Positions 9,385 through 19,721 of a DNA stretch of 64,000 bases are shown one piece after another. The first letter of the stretch is position 1. Each line of letters starts with the position of its first letter. The notes under the pieces were generated by a model. The model saw only the letters and a list, made by a program, of their open reading frames with translations. It made no database searches and was not told the DNA's origin. Source of the stretch: Gallionella sp. (GTDB lineage: Bacteria > Pseudomonadota > Gammaproteobacteria > Burkholderiales > Gallionellaceae); NCBI GenBank assembly GCA_017880865.1, contig JADGRL010000006.1, positions 1 through 64,000 of the forward strand. Direction: 5' to 3'. The position numbers were made by a program, and so were the translations under genes.

Positions 9385-11409
9385 TTACGATTTGATGGAA
9401 TGGCTGGTTTTCCGAATGACAGGTTCTGTGATGTTCACAAAACAGGGGGCTTTCTGCTGTTCTTCCAGCCATTCCTGAAACATCAAGACGTTCCACAGAA
9501 AAGACTGGTTGTTATGCTTGCCTTCAAGGTTTGCTTGCCATTTTGCGCGAACAAACTGGGCATCGAAATATCCTTCACGTCGCAAACGTGCCTCATCCAG
9601 CAATGCCTCAGCCCAGTCTCTAAGCGGGCCGCGTAACCAATCGCCCAGAGGAATGCCAAAGCCTGCCTTGGGTCGTTCGATCAATTGCCTGGGAATGTAC
9701 TGATATAACACCTGGCGCAACAGCCACTTGGTTTGTCCATCGCGCATCTTCAACGACATGGGTAAAGAGCAAGCCAGCTCAATCACACGATGATCCAAAA
9801 ATGGGACGCGAGTCTCCAGACTATTAGCCATCGCCGCACGATCAACCTTGACTAAAATATCATCCGGCAAGTAGGACATCTCATCCATAAACATCATGTG
9901 CAACTTGGCATCGGCGAAAGGCATTTTCATGCCCACATCCTTCAGCCAAGTTGCGGGTTCTTTTGCACCCAGCACCACTTGCTCAGGGTGGTCGATTTCC
10001 GAGACCAGACTATAGTAAAGATCGTCGACGCTATTCACCGTCGCCAGTCGTGTCGCCAACTTGCCCATCTTCTCGCCCATGTTAGACGGAAGAGATTTTA
10101 CTTTGGCTACTTGCTGGAACAATCCATCCCAGGTGCTCGGACGCACGGATTGCAACGATCGTCCTGCCATTTTCCTGATGCCAAACGGAATACGCTCGAT
10201 ACGGCTCCAGGTGTCAGCCAGTGCGTAGCGATTATAGCCGCAAAATAATTCATCACCCGCATCGCCTGACAAGGATACCGTGACATGTTGTTTAGCCATC
10301 TGCGCCACCAGAAAGGTCGGAATCTGCGACGAATCGGCGAATGGCTCGTCGTACATGCTGCCCAGCTTGGGGATCACATCCAACGCTTGTGCCGATGAGA
10401 CGTACAGTTCTGTATGGTCTGTTCCCAGATGCTGTGCGACCGCCTTGGCATAGACCGCTTCGTCGTAGCCACTCTCATCAAATCCAATCGAAAACGTCTT
10501 GACCTTCTGGCTGGACTGCGTCTGCATCAACGCAACCACCGTGGAAGAATCCACGCCGCCCGATAAAAATGCACCCAGCGGCACATCTGCCATCATCTGC
10601 AAACCGATGGATTGCTTGAGCTGCTTATCCAGGGCCGCAATCGCATCCGCATCACTGCCAGCGAAGGGCTCTGCCAGTGCTTTGGCAGAGACTTCGGTCA
10701 GGCTCCAATATGCTTTGGGAACCGCAGCTCGCAACACGTCAACAGGTTGCGCCAGCGGCAACTGAAGGTAAGTGCCGGGCAAAAGTTTCTTGATGCCTTG
10801 GTAGATCGAATACGGTGCGGGAATATAACAATGTCGCAGATATAAACAGATCACATCCCGATCGATTTCACCCAGAAAATCCGGATGTGCTTTAATGGCT
10901 TTCAGTTCCGAGCCAAACACAAACGTATCGTTCTGAAAACCATAGTAGAGCGGCTTTTCACCGATACGGTCGCGCGCCAGTGTCAGTATTTTTTCTTCAC
11001 GATCCCAGAGCGCTATCGCAAACATACCGATTGATTTCTTGAGTGTCGCCTCCAACCCCCAGGCCTCAATTCCCGCCAACAACGTCTCGGTATCCGAGTG
11101 CCCTCTCCAGCTTGGCACATGCCCCAGCGCTTCCAACCCTTTGCGAATATCCAGGTGGTTGTATATCTCGCCATTGAATGCGATCACATACCGACCAAAC
11201 GCGGACAACATCGGCTGATGACCGGCAGGAGACAGGTCAAGAATAGACAGACGACGATGTGCCAGCGCAATACCTGCAGCTTCATCAACCCAGACACCCG
11301 AGTCATCCGGCCCGCGATGCGCAATACGGTCAGACATTCCTTTTGCAGTTATTTCAGCAGCTTCAGCAGAAAAACCCCTGCCTTGCCAAAATCCGGTTAA
11401 TCCACACAT
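9385..11409 (-). CDS. asnB: Asparagine synthase (glutamine-hydrolysing)-like amidotransferase
   Basis: MCGLTGFWQG N-terminal Cys glutaminase, HRGPDDSGVW, GAFLSGGVDSSTVVALM PP-loop; 674 aa. Confidence 0.93.
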   Translation of the reverse strand: MCGLTGFWQGRGFSAEAAEITAKGMSDRIAHRGPDDSGVWVDEAAGIALAHRRLSILDLSPAGHQPMLSAFGRYVIAFNGEIYNHLDIRKGLEALGHVPSWRGHSDTETLLAGIEAWGLEATLKKSIGMFAIALWDREEKILTLARDRIGEKPLYYGFQNDTFVFGSELKAIKAHPDFLGEIDRDVICLYLRHCYIPAPYSIYQGIKKLLPGTYLQLPLAQPVDVLRAAVPKAYWSLTEVSAKALAEPFAGSDADAIAALDKQLKQSIGLQMMADVPLGAFLSGGVDSSTVVALMQTQSSQKVKTFSIGFDESGYDEAVYAKAVAQHLGTDHTELYVSSAQALDVIPKLGSMYDEPFADSSQIPTFLVAQMAKQHVTVSLSGDAGDELFCGYNRYALADTWSRIERIPFGIRKMAGRSLQSVRPSTWDGLFQQVAKVKSLPSNMGEKMGKLATRLATVNSVDDLYYSLVSEIDHPEQVVLGAKEPATWLKDVGMKMPFADAKLHMMFMDEMSYLPDDILVKVDRAAMANSLETRVPFLDHRVIELACSLPMSLKMRDGQTKWLLRQVLYQYIPRQLIERPKAGFGIPLGDWLRGPLRDWAEALLDEARLRREGYFDAQFVRAKWQANLEGKHNNQSFLWNVLMFQEWLEEQQKAPCFVNITEPVIRKTSHSIKS

Positions 11410-11494
11410 AAATTTATGAACTTTCTGAAATCAATTTAACAGCTAATATATTTTTAATCCTAGATTTTCTGAAATCGTCAAAAATTCACTCTTT

Positions 11495-11933
11495 TCATTT
11501 GACAAACACCGGCAGAAATTGTGTTTGTGCGGTCATGGCACCTGCATCAGACAGATGTCCCCAATCCCTGTACCACGATGCAGCCCCCATTCCCCCGGGA
11601 CAAACAGTTTTATTGCACAGATCGATTGAAGGATCAACAATATGAACATTGTCGATTTCACGCGAGAGTGAATCAAAAAACAACTGCTCACGACCTTTCA
11701 CCGTTGCATATTCGCCTGATGCGACGAAGGTAGAACCCCTTCAGCGAAAAAGTACCATTGTGCATTTCTGCATTAATAAGGCCGGTAATCAGATATCCGC
11801 TAATTACGAAAAAAATGTCGACGCCAACGTAGCCGCCTGAAAAGCCAGTTACATGAAGATGAAAAAGGAGCACTGCCAACACGGCGAGCGCACGCAGACC
11901 ATCAATATCAGCACGATATGCAGATTTCGTCAA
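11495..11933 (-). pseudogene. Relic of OafA-like acyltransferase (N-terminus joined out of frame to SGNH C-terminus; internal deletion)
   Basis: ORF 11688..11933 has [20 protein letters not shown]...[16 protein letters not shown] 11495..11701 has SLSREIDNVHIVDPSIDLCNKTVCP...RDWGHLSDAGA; both halves present, middle missing. Confidence 0.8.
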
Positions 11934-12187
11934 ACGTTCCCCCTGCGGCTATTAAACCCACAATCACTGCCCATAAAATAACCATGCCAAAAAATAATAA
12001 TAAAAAATCTGCCAGTTCAACTATCACCCGCTCTAAATACGGAACAGTCAGCATACTTACACACATCCCAGATTAATAAAACGCCATAATTTTAAGCGAA
12101 TAATCAGAATCAATTGCTATTTCACAAATAGCTCCATGAACTGGATATCCATATACATGGAACAAAATATCGGCAATCACACCGCTC

Positions 12188-14146
12188 TTAATTCAGCGTT
12201 TTATCCAGGAAGTGTATTTGGGTTCGCACAAATGTCGGACGTAAATGGCCGGCATCTTTATAAATTGGATTTCCAGATTCATCTACCGATGGGCATTTCC
12301 CGTCCTTACACAAAAACAGTTTCGGATCAATAATCACTGCGTTTGTTTTGTGCACAATTTCAATAAGCGATGCATCGATATTCCGATACCGTTCAAAAAA
12401 CTTAGTTTTTACACCTTCTTGATTGATTGAAAAAAATGGGGATTCACTATGCACAGAGCGGTTGACCATATTTTTGGGGTCCATTGCCTCACTACGAGGT
12501 ATATTCAATAAAACATAAGTTGTTTTACCCATGGAAGCCAATTTCATCAACATTGCCTCAAAAGACTTAAAAGACAGCTTTAATCCTTCCGAATCATTGA
12601 GGAATACCCCGCTTTCGGATTGAGATCCTTTAAAAAAATACGGTGAGTCTTTCTCAAAATATCCATACCATTGCGCAGCTATAACTACAGATTTAACTTC
12701 CGGATTGCTTGCATAGGCAATTACATCATCAGCAAACCGGTCGCATTGAGGAAGTTTAGCGTGATAAACGTTGGGGATCGGAGGGCAACCACCTTGCGTT
12801 GAAAATACAATATCTTTCTCGTCTTGATGGCTCAAAACTTCAATATTTGGATAATATTGCTCCACATTGCTGTCGCCAAAAAATACAACTGTTCCTGATT
12901 TTTTTTGTACCGGCGAGCCATTACGGATGCGGTAGAATGTTCTGCCATTAAACTTGAATGGCTGCATTGAGCCGGGATAATCCCACTCCCCCGTTGCACG
13001 CGATATTTTCTGAATATCCTGGCCATCATGGTACGGTTGGAGCCGCCCCATATAAGCAGCCAACCCAACAGCCGTCACTATCAACATGACTGAGATTAAC
13101 CACACAGAACCCTTTTTCAAGCTGAATCGAATAGGCTTCTCGATAAATGCATAAGTAATAAAAGCCAATACAAGACTTACAGCCACGACTACAGTTTTTT
13201 CGTAGACGCCACTCAAACCCAGTATTTTTGTATATACAAGCAAAGGCCAATGCCATAAATATAGCGGGTAGCTTATTAAGCCTATAAATACAAACGCTTT
13301 ATTAGCAAGAATCCTTGAATTGACCCAGGAATCTTTTCCGGCATAAATCAAAAGAAACGCCCCCGTCGTGGGAAGCAAGGCCCACCAGCCGGGAAATTTT
13401 TTATCAGAGTCAATCCAAAAAAAGCCGATAACCAGGAGACAAAAGCCTACTGCCGAAACTGCATTATCGGAAATACGCGGATGAAAAATTCTTATTCTAT
13501 GAAGGGCCGCGAACGCTAAAAAGCCCCCCATCATCAGCTCCCAAAACCGTGTCACGGGCAAGAAAAATGTTGCTTCCTGCCTGAGACTAACTGCGTATAC
13601 ATTAATCAAAAATGAACAAATCAGAATCGGCACCACAATCCAAAGAAAGTTATGCGACCGTTTCCAAATAAACGCCACTAATACCGGCCAGATGATGTAA
13701 TACTGCTCCTCCACCCCCAAAGACCACAGATGTAAAAGAGGTTTTAATTCAGAAGCCGGATTGAAATAACCGACTTCTTTCCATGAGGTTATATTGGAAA
13801 CAAAAAAGGCACCTGAAACGACATGCTTTCCCAAGCTGCTAAATTCACCAGGTAATAAAACATACCATCCGATGAGCAGGCAAACAACGAGCACAAGTAT
13901 CAGCGCGGGAAATATTCTTTTAACTCTTCGAATATAAAAGTCTACATATCCGAAACTACCAGTCTCCAGGCTTTTGAAAATGATGCTCGAAATCAAAAAA
14001 CCCGAAATCACAAAAAACACATCAACGCCGATAAAACCACCGCTAATCACAGCCGGGAAAGCATGGAAAATTACAACGGACAGAATCGCGATTGCTCGCA
14101 GACCGTCGATATCGGGCCGGTACGATGGATGAAAGTTATGAGTCAT
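12188..14146 (-). CDS. OafA/YrhL-type acyltransferase with SGNH domain
   Basis: YRPDIDGLRAIAILSVVIFHAFP...GVDVFFVISGFLISSI...LWSLGVEEQYYIIWP...VVFFGDSNVEQY. Confidence 0.92.
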   Translation of the reverse strand: MTHNFHPSYRPDIDGLRAIAILSVVIFHAFPAVISGGFIGVDVFFVISGFLISSIIFKSLETGSFGYVDFYIRRVKRIFPALILVLVVCLLIGWYVLLPGEFSSLGKHVVSGAFFVSNITSWKEVGYFNPASELKPLLHLWSLGVEEQYYIIWPVLVAFIWKRSHNFLWIVVPILICSFLINVYAVSLRQEATFFLPVTRFWELMMGGFLAFAALHRIRIFHPRISDNAVSAVGFCLLVIGFFWIDSDKKFPGWWALLPTTGAFLLIYAGKDSWVNSRILANKAFVFIGLISYPLYLWHWPLLVYTKILGLSGVYEKTVVVAVSLVLAFITYAFIEKPIRFSLKKGSVWLISVMLIVTAVGLAAYMGRLQPYHDGQDIQKISRATGEWDYPGSMQPFKFNGRTFYRIRNGSPVQKKSGTVVFFGDSNVEQYYPNIEVLSHQDEKDIVFSTQGGCPPIPNVYHAKLPQCDRFADDVIAYASNPEVKSVVIAAQWYGYFEKDSPYFFKGSQSESGVFLNDSEGLKLSFKSFEAMLMKLASMGKTTYVLLNIPRSEAMDPKNMVNRSVHSESPFFSINQEGVKTKFFERYRNIDASLIEIVHKTNAVIIDPKLFLCKDGKCPSVDESGNPIYKDAGHLRPTFVRTQIHFLDKTLN

Positions 14147-14148
14147 AG

Positions 14149-15336
14149 TTATTCCAGTGAACGGATTGTACTAATCCATGATCGCCCAACCGCCTGTTCG
14201 GAAAAAAATTCTAGAGCAACCTGCTGTCCCGCAGCACTTATAAGCTCAAGATCAGTGCGATCTGCCGCCATCGACAAAGTTGCGAGTAGACCATTCAATG
14301 TTCCGTCGTAAGGCAAATAGTGCCGCTCCGCTTGAAGATTAAGGCCATGCAACCTTCGTGGGTCTCCAAAGACAATACAACCACATGCTATCGCCTCAAA
14401 CATCCCCAACGCGGGAAATCCAGTCGCCTCCTCTCCTATCACAGCAAACTTATACTGGTTGTAAACCTCGACGATATCTCTTGAAAAATACTTTTTTTGT
14501 GATACAAAAAAGTGGCTCCACCATTTTTGAAACACAGATGAGGATTGATAATTTCGATATGGTGCAACCATACATTCAACTTGCGGCCTGATTCGTTCAC
14601 GTGCCTCATAAATCTGCTTCCGAACGGGATGGTAGGTATCAAGCCCGGAACGCGACATGTAATCCACATAAGCCTTAGCTGGCCGTTCCTGACGAAGGTC
14701 ATGCACACTACCGGTCGCGATGCAGCGCGATTCGCGTTGAGACGAAGGGGTTTTGTTTATAAAACGTGCCTTCACAGCAAAAGGTAACGTCAAAAAACGT
14801 TTTTCGTACCAACCAAAGAAACTATGGAAATATTCATTGTCGGTAAGATCAGAATCACCAATAAGCCATGCATTCGGCAATTTTTTGATGTTTTCTGCTT
14901 TTTCGCTTGTACTTACGAAGTAATGACTAAGATGAAAAAGAACATGCCGAAATCTCAGCAGAAGGGGCAATCTCGACTCGAAATTACCACTTGCAGCCTT
15001 ATACGAAAAGGCAAGCAGGGTATATTCTTCAAGATCAGGGGAGGATACAGAAACACGATCGAATTTAGTGAAATTATTTATGCGTATCCAGGCGGCATAC
15101 TCCAATGAAGACACTATGTTCCTCAAAAAACCAGGCAACAATCCGAAATAACGTGCCGGAATAAAAGATGACGCAGTGCCGTCAATCATAACTGGCACGC
15201 GGCCTTGAGCCATCAGTAACGCTTCAATAACAAAGCCATATTTCTTAAGAGCTCTTCGTTTAAGCAAACGAAAATGGGGCGGCTCGGCAAGAAAATCATC
15301 AACGTGAGGGTTATACAAAACAATATTAGGCTTCAT
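14149..15336 (-). CDS. Glycosyltransferase-like protein (exostosin/GT1-like C-terminus)
   Basis: 395 aa; EVYNQYKFAVIGEEATGFPALGMFEAIACGCIVFGDPRR resembles nucleotide-sugar binding region. Confidence 0.5.
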   Translation of the reverse strand: MKPNIVLYNPHVDDFLAEPPHFRLLKRRALKKYGFVIEALLMAQGRVPVMIDGTASSFIPARYFGLLPGFLRNIVSSLEYAAWIRINNFTKFDRVSVSSPDLEEYTLLAFSYKAASGNFESRLPLLLRFRHVLFHLSHYFVSTSEKAENIKKLPNAWLIGDSDLTDNEYFHSFFGWYEKRFLTLPFAVKARFINKTPSSQRESRCIATGSVHDLRQERPAKAYVDYMSRSGLDTYHPVRKQIYEARERIRPQVECMVAPYRNYQSSSVFQKWWSHFFVSQKKYFSRDIVEVYNQYKFAVIGEEATGFPALGMFEAIACGCIVFGDPRRLHGLNLQAERHYLPYDGTLNGLLATLSMAADRTDLELISAAGQQVALEFFSEQAVGRSWISTIRSLE

Positions 15337-15354
15337 TATTAATTACTCTGCCTG

Positions 15355-15675
15355 TCAAACTATATATTTGTCATTCGCGACAGAGGGAACTTTCACGACT
15401 ACGGTATCCGCATCTTCTATTACCTGAAAATCTGTAATATCTCCTGGAGCAAGCACCACAACACTGCCCGCCCCCCATTCCTTGCCGCACATCATAACCC
15501 GCCCACTTGCTATCATTGTCACCTCAATGGCCACCTTGTGGTAATGGGCAGCCTCGACATCGCCAGCCTTATAGCGTTTAAAAGCGACTTCACACGCTGC
15601 AGTACTCAACGCGGTTGGATGAAACTCACCGACAAACCATCCCTTCACCATTTGATTCAGGTCAAATGATTCCAT
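15355..15675 (-). CDS. Small cupin-domain protein
   Basis: 106 aa; EAAHYHKVAIEVTMIASGRVMMCGKEWGAGSVVVLAPGDITDFQV. Confidence 0.75.
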   Translation of the reverse strand: MESFDLNQMVKGWFVGEFHPTALSTAACEVAFKRYKAGDVEAAHYHKVAIEVTMIASGRVMMCGKEWGAGSVVVLAPGDITDFQVIEDADTVVVKVPSVANDKYIV

Positions 15676-16400
15676 TAGCGCGCTCCATAAGACTGCTCAA
15701 AATCGCTTAATTGCTTCTCACTCTTGATAGGGTGATAAGAAGTCCGATCGATTTCCTTGATAGCAATTTTTTTACCCGTCAACACAAGCTCATTCAAAGC
15801 AGGTGCAACATAAAAATTACCATCGACTGCCGCGCTATTGCGAATCATCTGCTGCACCGCATAAACAAAATCACCTGCTCGTTTAAACCAAAAAACACCG
15901 GTAGTGGCCATACGACTTATCGGCCGCCGTTCAGCAGCCTCAATAACAAAGTTTTCAGCGTCTATTCTGACGTATGAATATCTGGGATGAGCAGAATCAA
16001 AGACAAACACACCAGCATCAACGTCGCTTTTAACAAAAGAATCAATTTCTTTGCCGAGGTCTACATCGACCAACTGATTGGCATTCATCACCAGCAAGCT
16101 CACCGACGGGTCGAAGTCAACTGCACTGTAAAGCGCCGTACATGCGGCCCCCTGAGATACACCATCAATGGATATGACGGTTGCATAGTCGTCAATCAAT
16201 CGACAAATATCGTCGAGATGGTATTTGGACACCTCTTCGCGATTAAACACGAAGGTAAATTTTGCTCCGGGAATACCTGCACACTGGTTAACGATTTTTT
16301 GCAATAGCATCAAACCATCGATTTCTGTCAAATAAAGAGGATAGTTTTCACCCCCGACTTGAAAAGTTGGCGCGCCGGCCGCAAGAATCAGGACATTCAT
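15675..16400 (-). CDS. Sugar-nucleotidyltransferase-like protein (copy 1)
   Basis: MNVLILAAGAPTFQVGGENYPLYLTEIDG..., SQGAACTALYSAV; NTP_transferase-like fold, degenerate G-rich N-terminal motif. Confidence 0.75.
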   Translation of the reverse strand: MNVLILAAGAPTFQVGGENYPLYLTEIDGLMLLQKIVNQCAGIPGAKFTFVFNREEVSKYHLDDICRLIDDYATVISIDGVSQGAACTALYSAVDFDPSVSLLVMNANQLVDVDLGKEIDSFVKSDVDAGVFVFDSAHPRYSYVRIDAENFVIEAAERRPISRMATTGVFWFKRAGDFVYAVQQMIRNSAAVDGNFYVAPALNELVLTGKKIAIKEIDRTSYHPIKSEKQLSDFEQSYGAR

Positions 16401-16401
16401 T

Positions 16402-17034
16402 TCATTTACCTTTGTTTAAATTGTCTATGGCTAACAAAATTGCAGTCAAAGTAACCTCTTCAACCTTTTCAACTTTTAACAAATGTGCGCCAGATGCGAG
16501 TGCTGCCTTGATCCCATTCTCATTATCTTCAACCACAAGCGTTTCTTCAGGCCGCACCCCAAGTTTCTCCATAGCCTTGATATAAATCTCCGGCGAAGGC
16601 TTCCCATTTTCGACATCCTGACTCGATAACATAAAATCCAGATACTGCATCAAATCAGACTTTTGCATCATTACTTCAACCGTATTGCGTATCGAATTCG
16701 ATGCCACCGCCAGAAGATAATTCATCGACTTTAAATTCGACAGTGCATATTGGTGCACGAACAAGGGTTTACAGTGCTGATAAACCAAATCCATCGTGTA
16801 CTGCTGCTTCATCTCGTTGATAAATGGATGAAGATTTCTTGGCAGTCCATTGATAATACTTAACATTTCCAGCTTTTTTTTCGTTGGTAAACCGTCAAAT
16901 GTCGTTAAATGATCGTAGACTGAAATCTCATGTCCGAACAAGGCGAGGGCTTTATTAAGCGCTTGGTAGTGCCACTCTTTGGCATCTATAAGAACACCAT
17001 CCATATCAAAAATTACGGCTTTAATCATTAACAT
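16402..17034 (-). CDS. HAD-superfamily hydrolase (beta-phosphoglucomutase-like)
   Basis: IKAVIFDMDGVLIDAKEWHYQALN...VASNSIRNTV...GKPSPEIYIKAMEKLG..LVVEDNENGIKAALASG. Confidence 0.9.
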   Translation of the reverse strand: MLMIKAVIFDMDGVLIDAKEWHYQALNKALALFGHEISVYDHLTTFDGLPTKKKLEMLSIINGLPRNLHPFINEMKQQYTMDLVYQHCKPLFVHQYALSNLKSMNYLLAVASNSIRNTVEVMMQKSDLMQYLDFMLSSQDVENGKPSPEIYIKAMEKLGVRPEETLVVEDNENGIKAALASGAHLLKVEKVEEVTLTAILLAIDNLNKGK

Positions 17035-17655
17035 TTACTCCAAAAAAATCCGGGCCTCTTCAGGAAAGTCTGTACACAGGAACAGCCTGTTTTCTGCTTT
17101 ATATTCAGGAATCGTCTTGAGCATATTCCACAATGGCAAATAGTCACGCTTATGTAATTCCGGAGAAACGATACATATGTGTTTGCCCAGCTTGAGAAGC
17201 TTGTCAATCAACGCTCTGTCAAACCACAATCCCTCAAAAGCATCTAACCAGATACCATCGCATTTATCAAACCAGGGAATATCAGATTCGACTTCACTCA
17301 TACGCGCAAACACGGGATTTTTTCTTTCTAAATGATCCCGCATATCCGGTACAGACATATCAAAAACGAACCAGTCTATTTTAGGAAAAAATAGCAGTTC
17401 CTCTTTCATCTTGCGCGACAAACCGTCTGCCTTAATATTGAGAGCCAATGTTATGCCATCCGGACACAATGACAAAAAATCTCGAAATAGCATTTCACAC
17501 CCTGTAGCTGGATCATGCGAAATTACCAGATTTCCACCTAAGTCTCGCACATCTGTCTCAGTGCCAAATCCGAGTTCAAAAGAACGAAGAAAAGCAGTTT
17601 TTGTATTTTTCTCCGATTCATTTTTCCAATAACCGCGATGAGATAATATTTTCAT
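17035..17655 (-). CDS. Glycerophosphodiester phosphodiesterase / PI-PLC-like protein
   Basis: True start likely MKILSHRGYWKNESEKNTKTAFLRSFELGFGTETDVRD...LVISHDP; start at 17655 leaves a short gap after the upstream gene. Confidence 0.75.
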   Translation of the reverse strand: MKILSHRGYWKNESEKNTKTAFLRSFELGFGTETDVRDLGGNLVISHDPATGCEMLFRDFLSLCPDGITLALNIKADGLSRKMKEELLFFPKIDWFVFDMSVPDMRDHLERKNPVFARMSEVESDIPWFDKCDGIWLDAFEGLWFDRALIDKLLKLGKHICIVSPELHKRDYLPLWNMLKTIPEYKAENRLFLCTDFPEEARIFLE

Positions 17656-17659
17656 GTTA

Positions 17660-18403
17660 CTAACACTTTTTGGAAACGGAATGCTCGAGAAAAAAATCAA
17701 GATCAGCCGGAGTACCCAGACCATACATCCCATTTCCGACACTGCCAATATTAAACACGCCAACACGAGCGTTTTTCTCAATCAACATATCGTAAACAGG
17801 AGCAACATAGAACTCGTTATTGACTCGCATATCGAGCGTGATCATTTCTTCCGCTGCCGCAACAAAATCCTTGCCATGCTTGAAATTGTAGATTCCAACG
17901 GTAGCTTCATTAGACACCACTTCTTTTTCGACAACCTTTTTGACGAGGTTATCCTCCCCCAGCATCGCGTATGACCACTTTGGATCGTTCGCGTACATTG
18001 TCATAATTAATCCGTCCAATTCCGCTTCCGTTCCACGTTGCAAATAACGATTAATATCAATATCAGCATACTGATCCGAATTGGCAATCATTAATTCATC
18101 ATCAGTATTGATCAGGTGCCTGGCTTTTAATACCGTGCAGGCAGCACCTTCGGTAACACCGTCAATGACAACGACTTCTGAATCAGGTGCCCAGTTGTTG
18201 AGTTTATCCCTTAAGCCATACGCCTCAACGTGCTCATTTTGACAAATAAAAACAAACCGATGCTCACATGCCGGCCGAAGATTTTCAATGACAACCTGAA
18301 TCATGGGCTTGCCATGCACTGCAATCAACGGTTTGGGATCCTTATAACCTGCTTTTGCAAACCGAGAGCCAGCACCGGCCATTGGAATAACGATGTTTAG
18401 CAT
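17660..18403 (-). CDS. Sugar-nucleotidyltransferase (copy 2)
   Basis: MLNIVIPMAGAGSRFAKAGYKDPKPLIAVHGKPMIQVVI classical NTP-transferase signature; TEGAACTVL shared with 15675..16400. Confidence 0.88.
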   Translation of the reverse strand: MLNIVIPMAGAGSRFAKAGYKDPKPLIAVHGKPMIQVVIENLRPACEHRFVFICQNEHVEAYGLRDKLNNWAPDSEVVVIDGVTEGAACTVLKARHLINTDDELMIANSDQYADIDINRYLQRGTEAELDGLIMTMYANDPKWSYAMLGEDNLVKKVVEKEVVSNEATVGIYNFKHGKDFVAAAEEMITLDMRVNNEFYVAPVYDMLIEKNARVGVFNIGSVGNGMYGLGTPADLDFFLEHSVSKKC

Positions 18404-18420
18404 TTATTCTCCTTGTAATA

Positions 18421-19647
18421 TTAAATTATCGGCAGCAATGATTTGTACACCGACAGATATTGTCTTTCGGCATACTCAAGGCCCAATAATGGACGGGATA
18501 TTTCTCGCAAACGTTGCCCCCCCATCGAGCACAACGTCTCCAACTGCTCCACAGCACCACGCAGATCAACATCCGATCCGGGATCAACAATAATCCCTGC
18601 TCCCATCTGTTCAATTTGCCGGGCGACATCACCCACTCCGTCGTTGCCAATAATCGGAATTCCTTCGGCAAAGCATTCGGCCATTTTGGTTGGCGATGCA
18701 GCCATACGCGCATAGGATGACTGAATAAAACTTACCAGAACATCCATAGCCGGAATCAGGTCAGGCACCTCTCCCCGGTTAGCAGATTTAACATACACGC
18801 GCCCGTGCAAAGCCCGAGGTAAACAACTGTCCATAATGACGCGTAACTCCCTTTCGTCCTGCGTAATAATTAAAGCATGGCAATCTTTCCTGTGCTCAGC
18901 AGCCAATTCGAACAATCGAAAAAATCGATTTAACATGTACATGCGCCCTACCGAGCCCAAATAACCAAGCACTAGCGAATCATCAGGTATTTCTATAACT
19001 GTACGAGCCGAAATCTGCCGCGAACGGGTTGCAAAAGGGAAATGCTCATAGTCAGCACAGCAAGGTATAACTGTGATCTTATCCGGCGGGATAGCGGCCA
19101 GCCTGACAACCTCATCGACAACTTTATTTGTAAGCACGACTACCTGATCTGCATGGCGGAGCAATTGACGTTCCACGCGCTTATAATGACGGTATTGAAG
19201 CCGGTGCAAAAAACGACTTAAATCCCACCCTCCTTTATCCACACGTTCATCAACCCACAATCCACGAAAATCAAAGAGCAATCTTGTTCCGAATAAGCGT
19301 TTGACAAAAAGACCGATTTGCGCGGCCAGATGCCCTCTCGCATGTACAACCTTTACCCGGTACCGCAGGGCGAGCAATACCCCCCAAAAGTACATCTTAG
19401 CCAAATCCCACACCTTGCCAAAAGGACCAAGTCCTGTTGTAAAACGCAATGGCTTCCACACGATATGAGATTTTGAAACCTCCTGCGCCTTTTGCACGGC
19501 ACTACTCGCCAAACGCTCGGGCTTTTCAAAGCTTAAGATCACCACTCCTCCCTGCGATTGAGAGATGATCTTCACATAAGGCAGAATCTGACTAGCTCCT
19601 AGCGGGTCAAGCAAACCATCGTAGGTGATATACAAAACACGAATCAA
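18421..19647 (-). CDS. Glycosyltransferase (GT4-like)
   Basis: VLYITYDGLLDPLGASQILPYVK...RGHLAAQIGLFVKRLFGTRLLFDFRGLWVDERVDKG...TKMAECFAEGIPIIGNDGVGDVA. Confidence 0.88.
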   Translation of the reverse strand: MIRVLYITYDGLLDPLGASQILPYVKIISQSQGGVVILSFEKPERLASSAVQKAQEVSKSHIVWKPLRFTTGLGPFGKVWDLAKMYFWGVLLALRYRVKVVHARGHLAAQIGLFVKRLFGTRLLFDFRGLWVDERVDKGGWDLSRFLHRLQYRHYKRVERQLLRHADQVVVLTNKVVDEVVRLAAIPPDKITVIPCCADYEHFPFATRSRQISARTVIEIPDDSLVLGYLGSVGRMYMLNRFFRLFELAAEHRKDCHALIITQDERELRVIMDSCLPRALHGRVYVKSANRGEVPDLIPAMDVLVSFIQSSYARMAASPTKMAECFAEGIPIIGNDGVGDVARQIEQMGAGIIVDPGSDVDLRGAVEQLETLCSMGGQRLREISRPLLGLEYAERQYLSVYKSLLPII

Positions 19648-19721
19648 AAGAATTCCTATTAAATTATCAGGTAGATTTATCGGATTGGCGTAGAACTACA
19701 GATGTCTAAGCAAAATTACCA

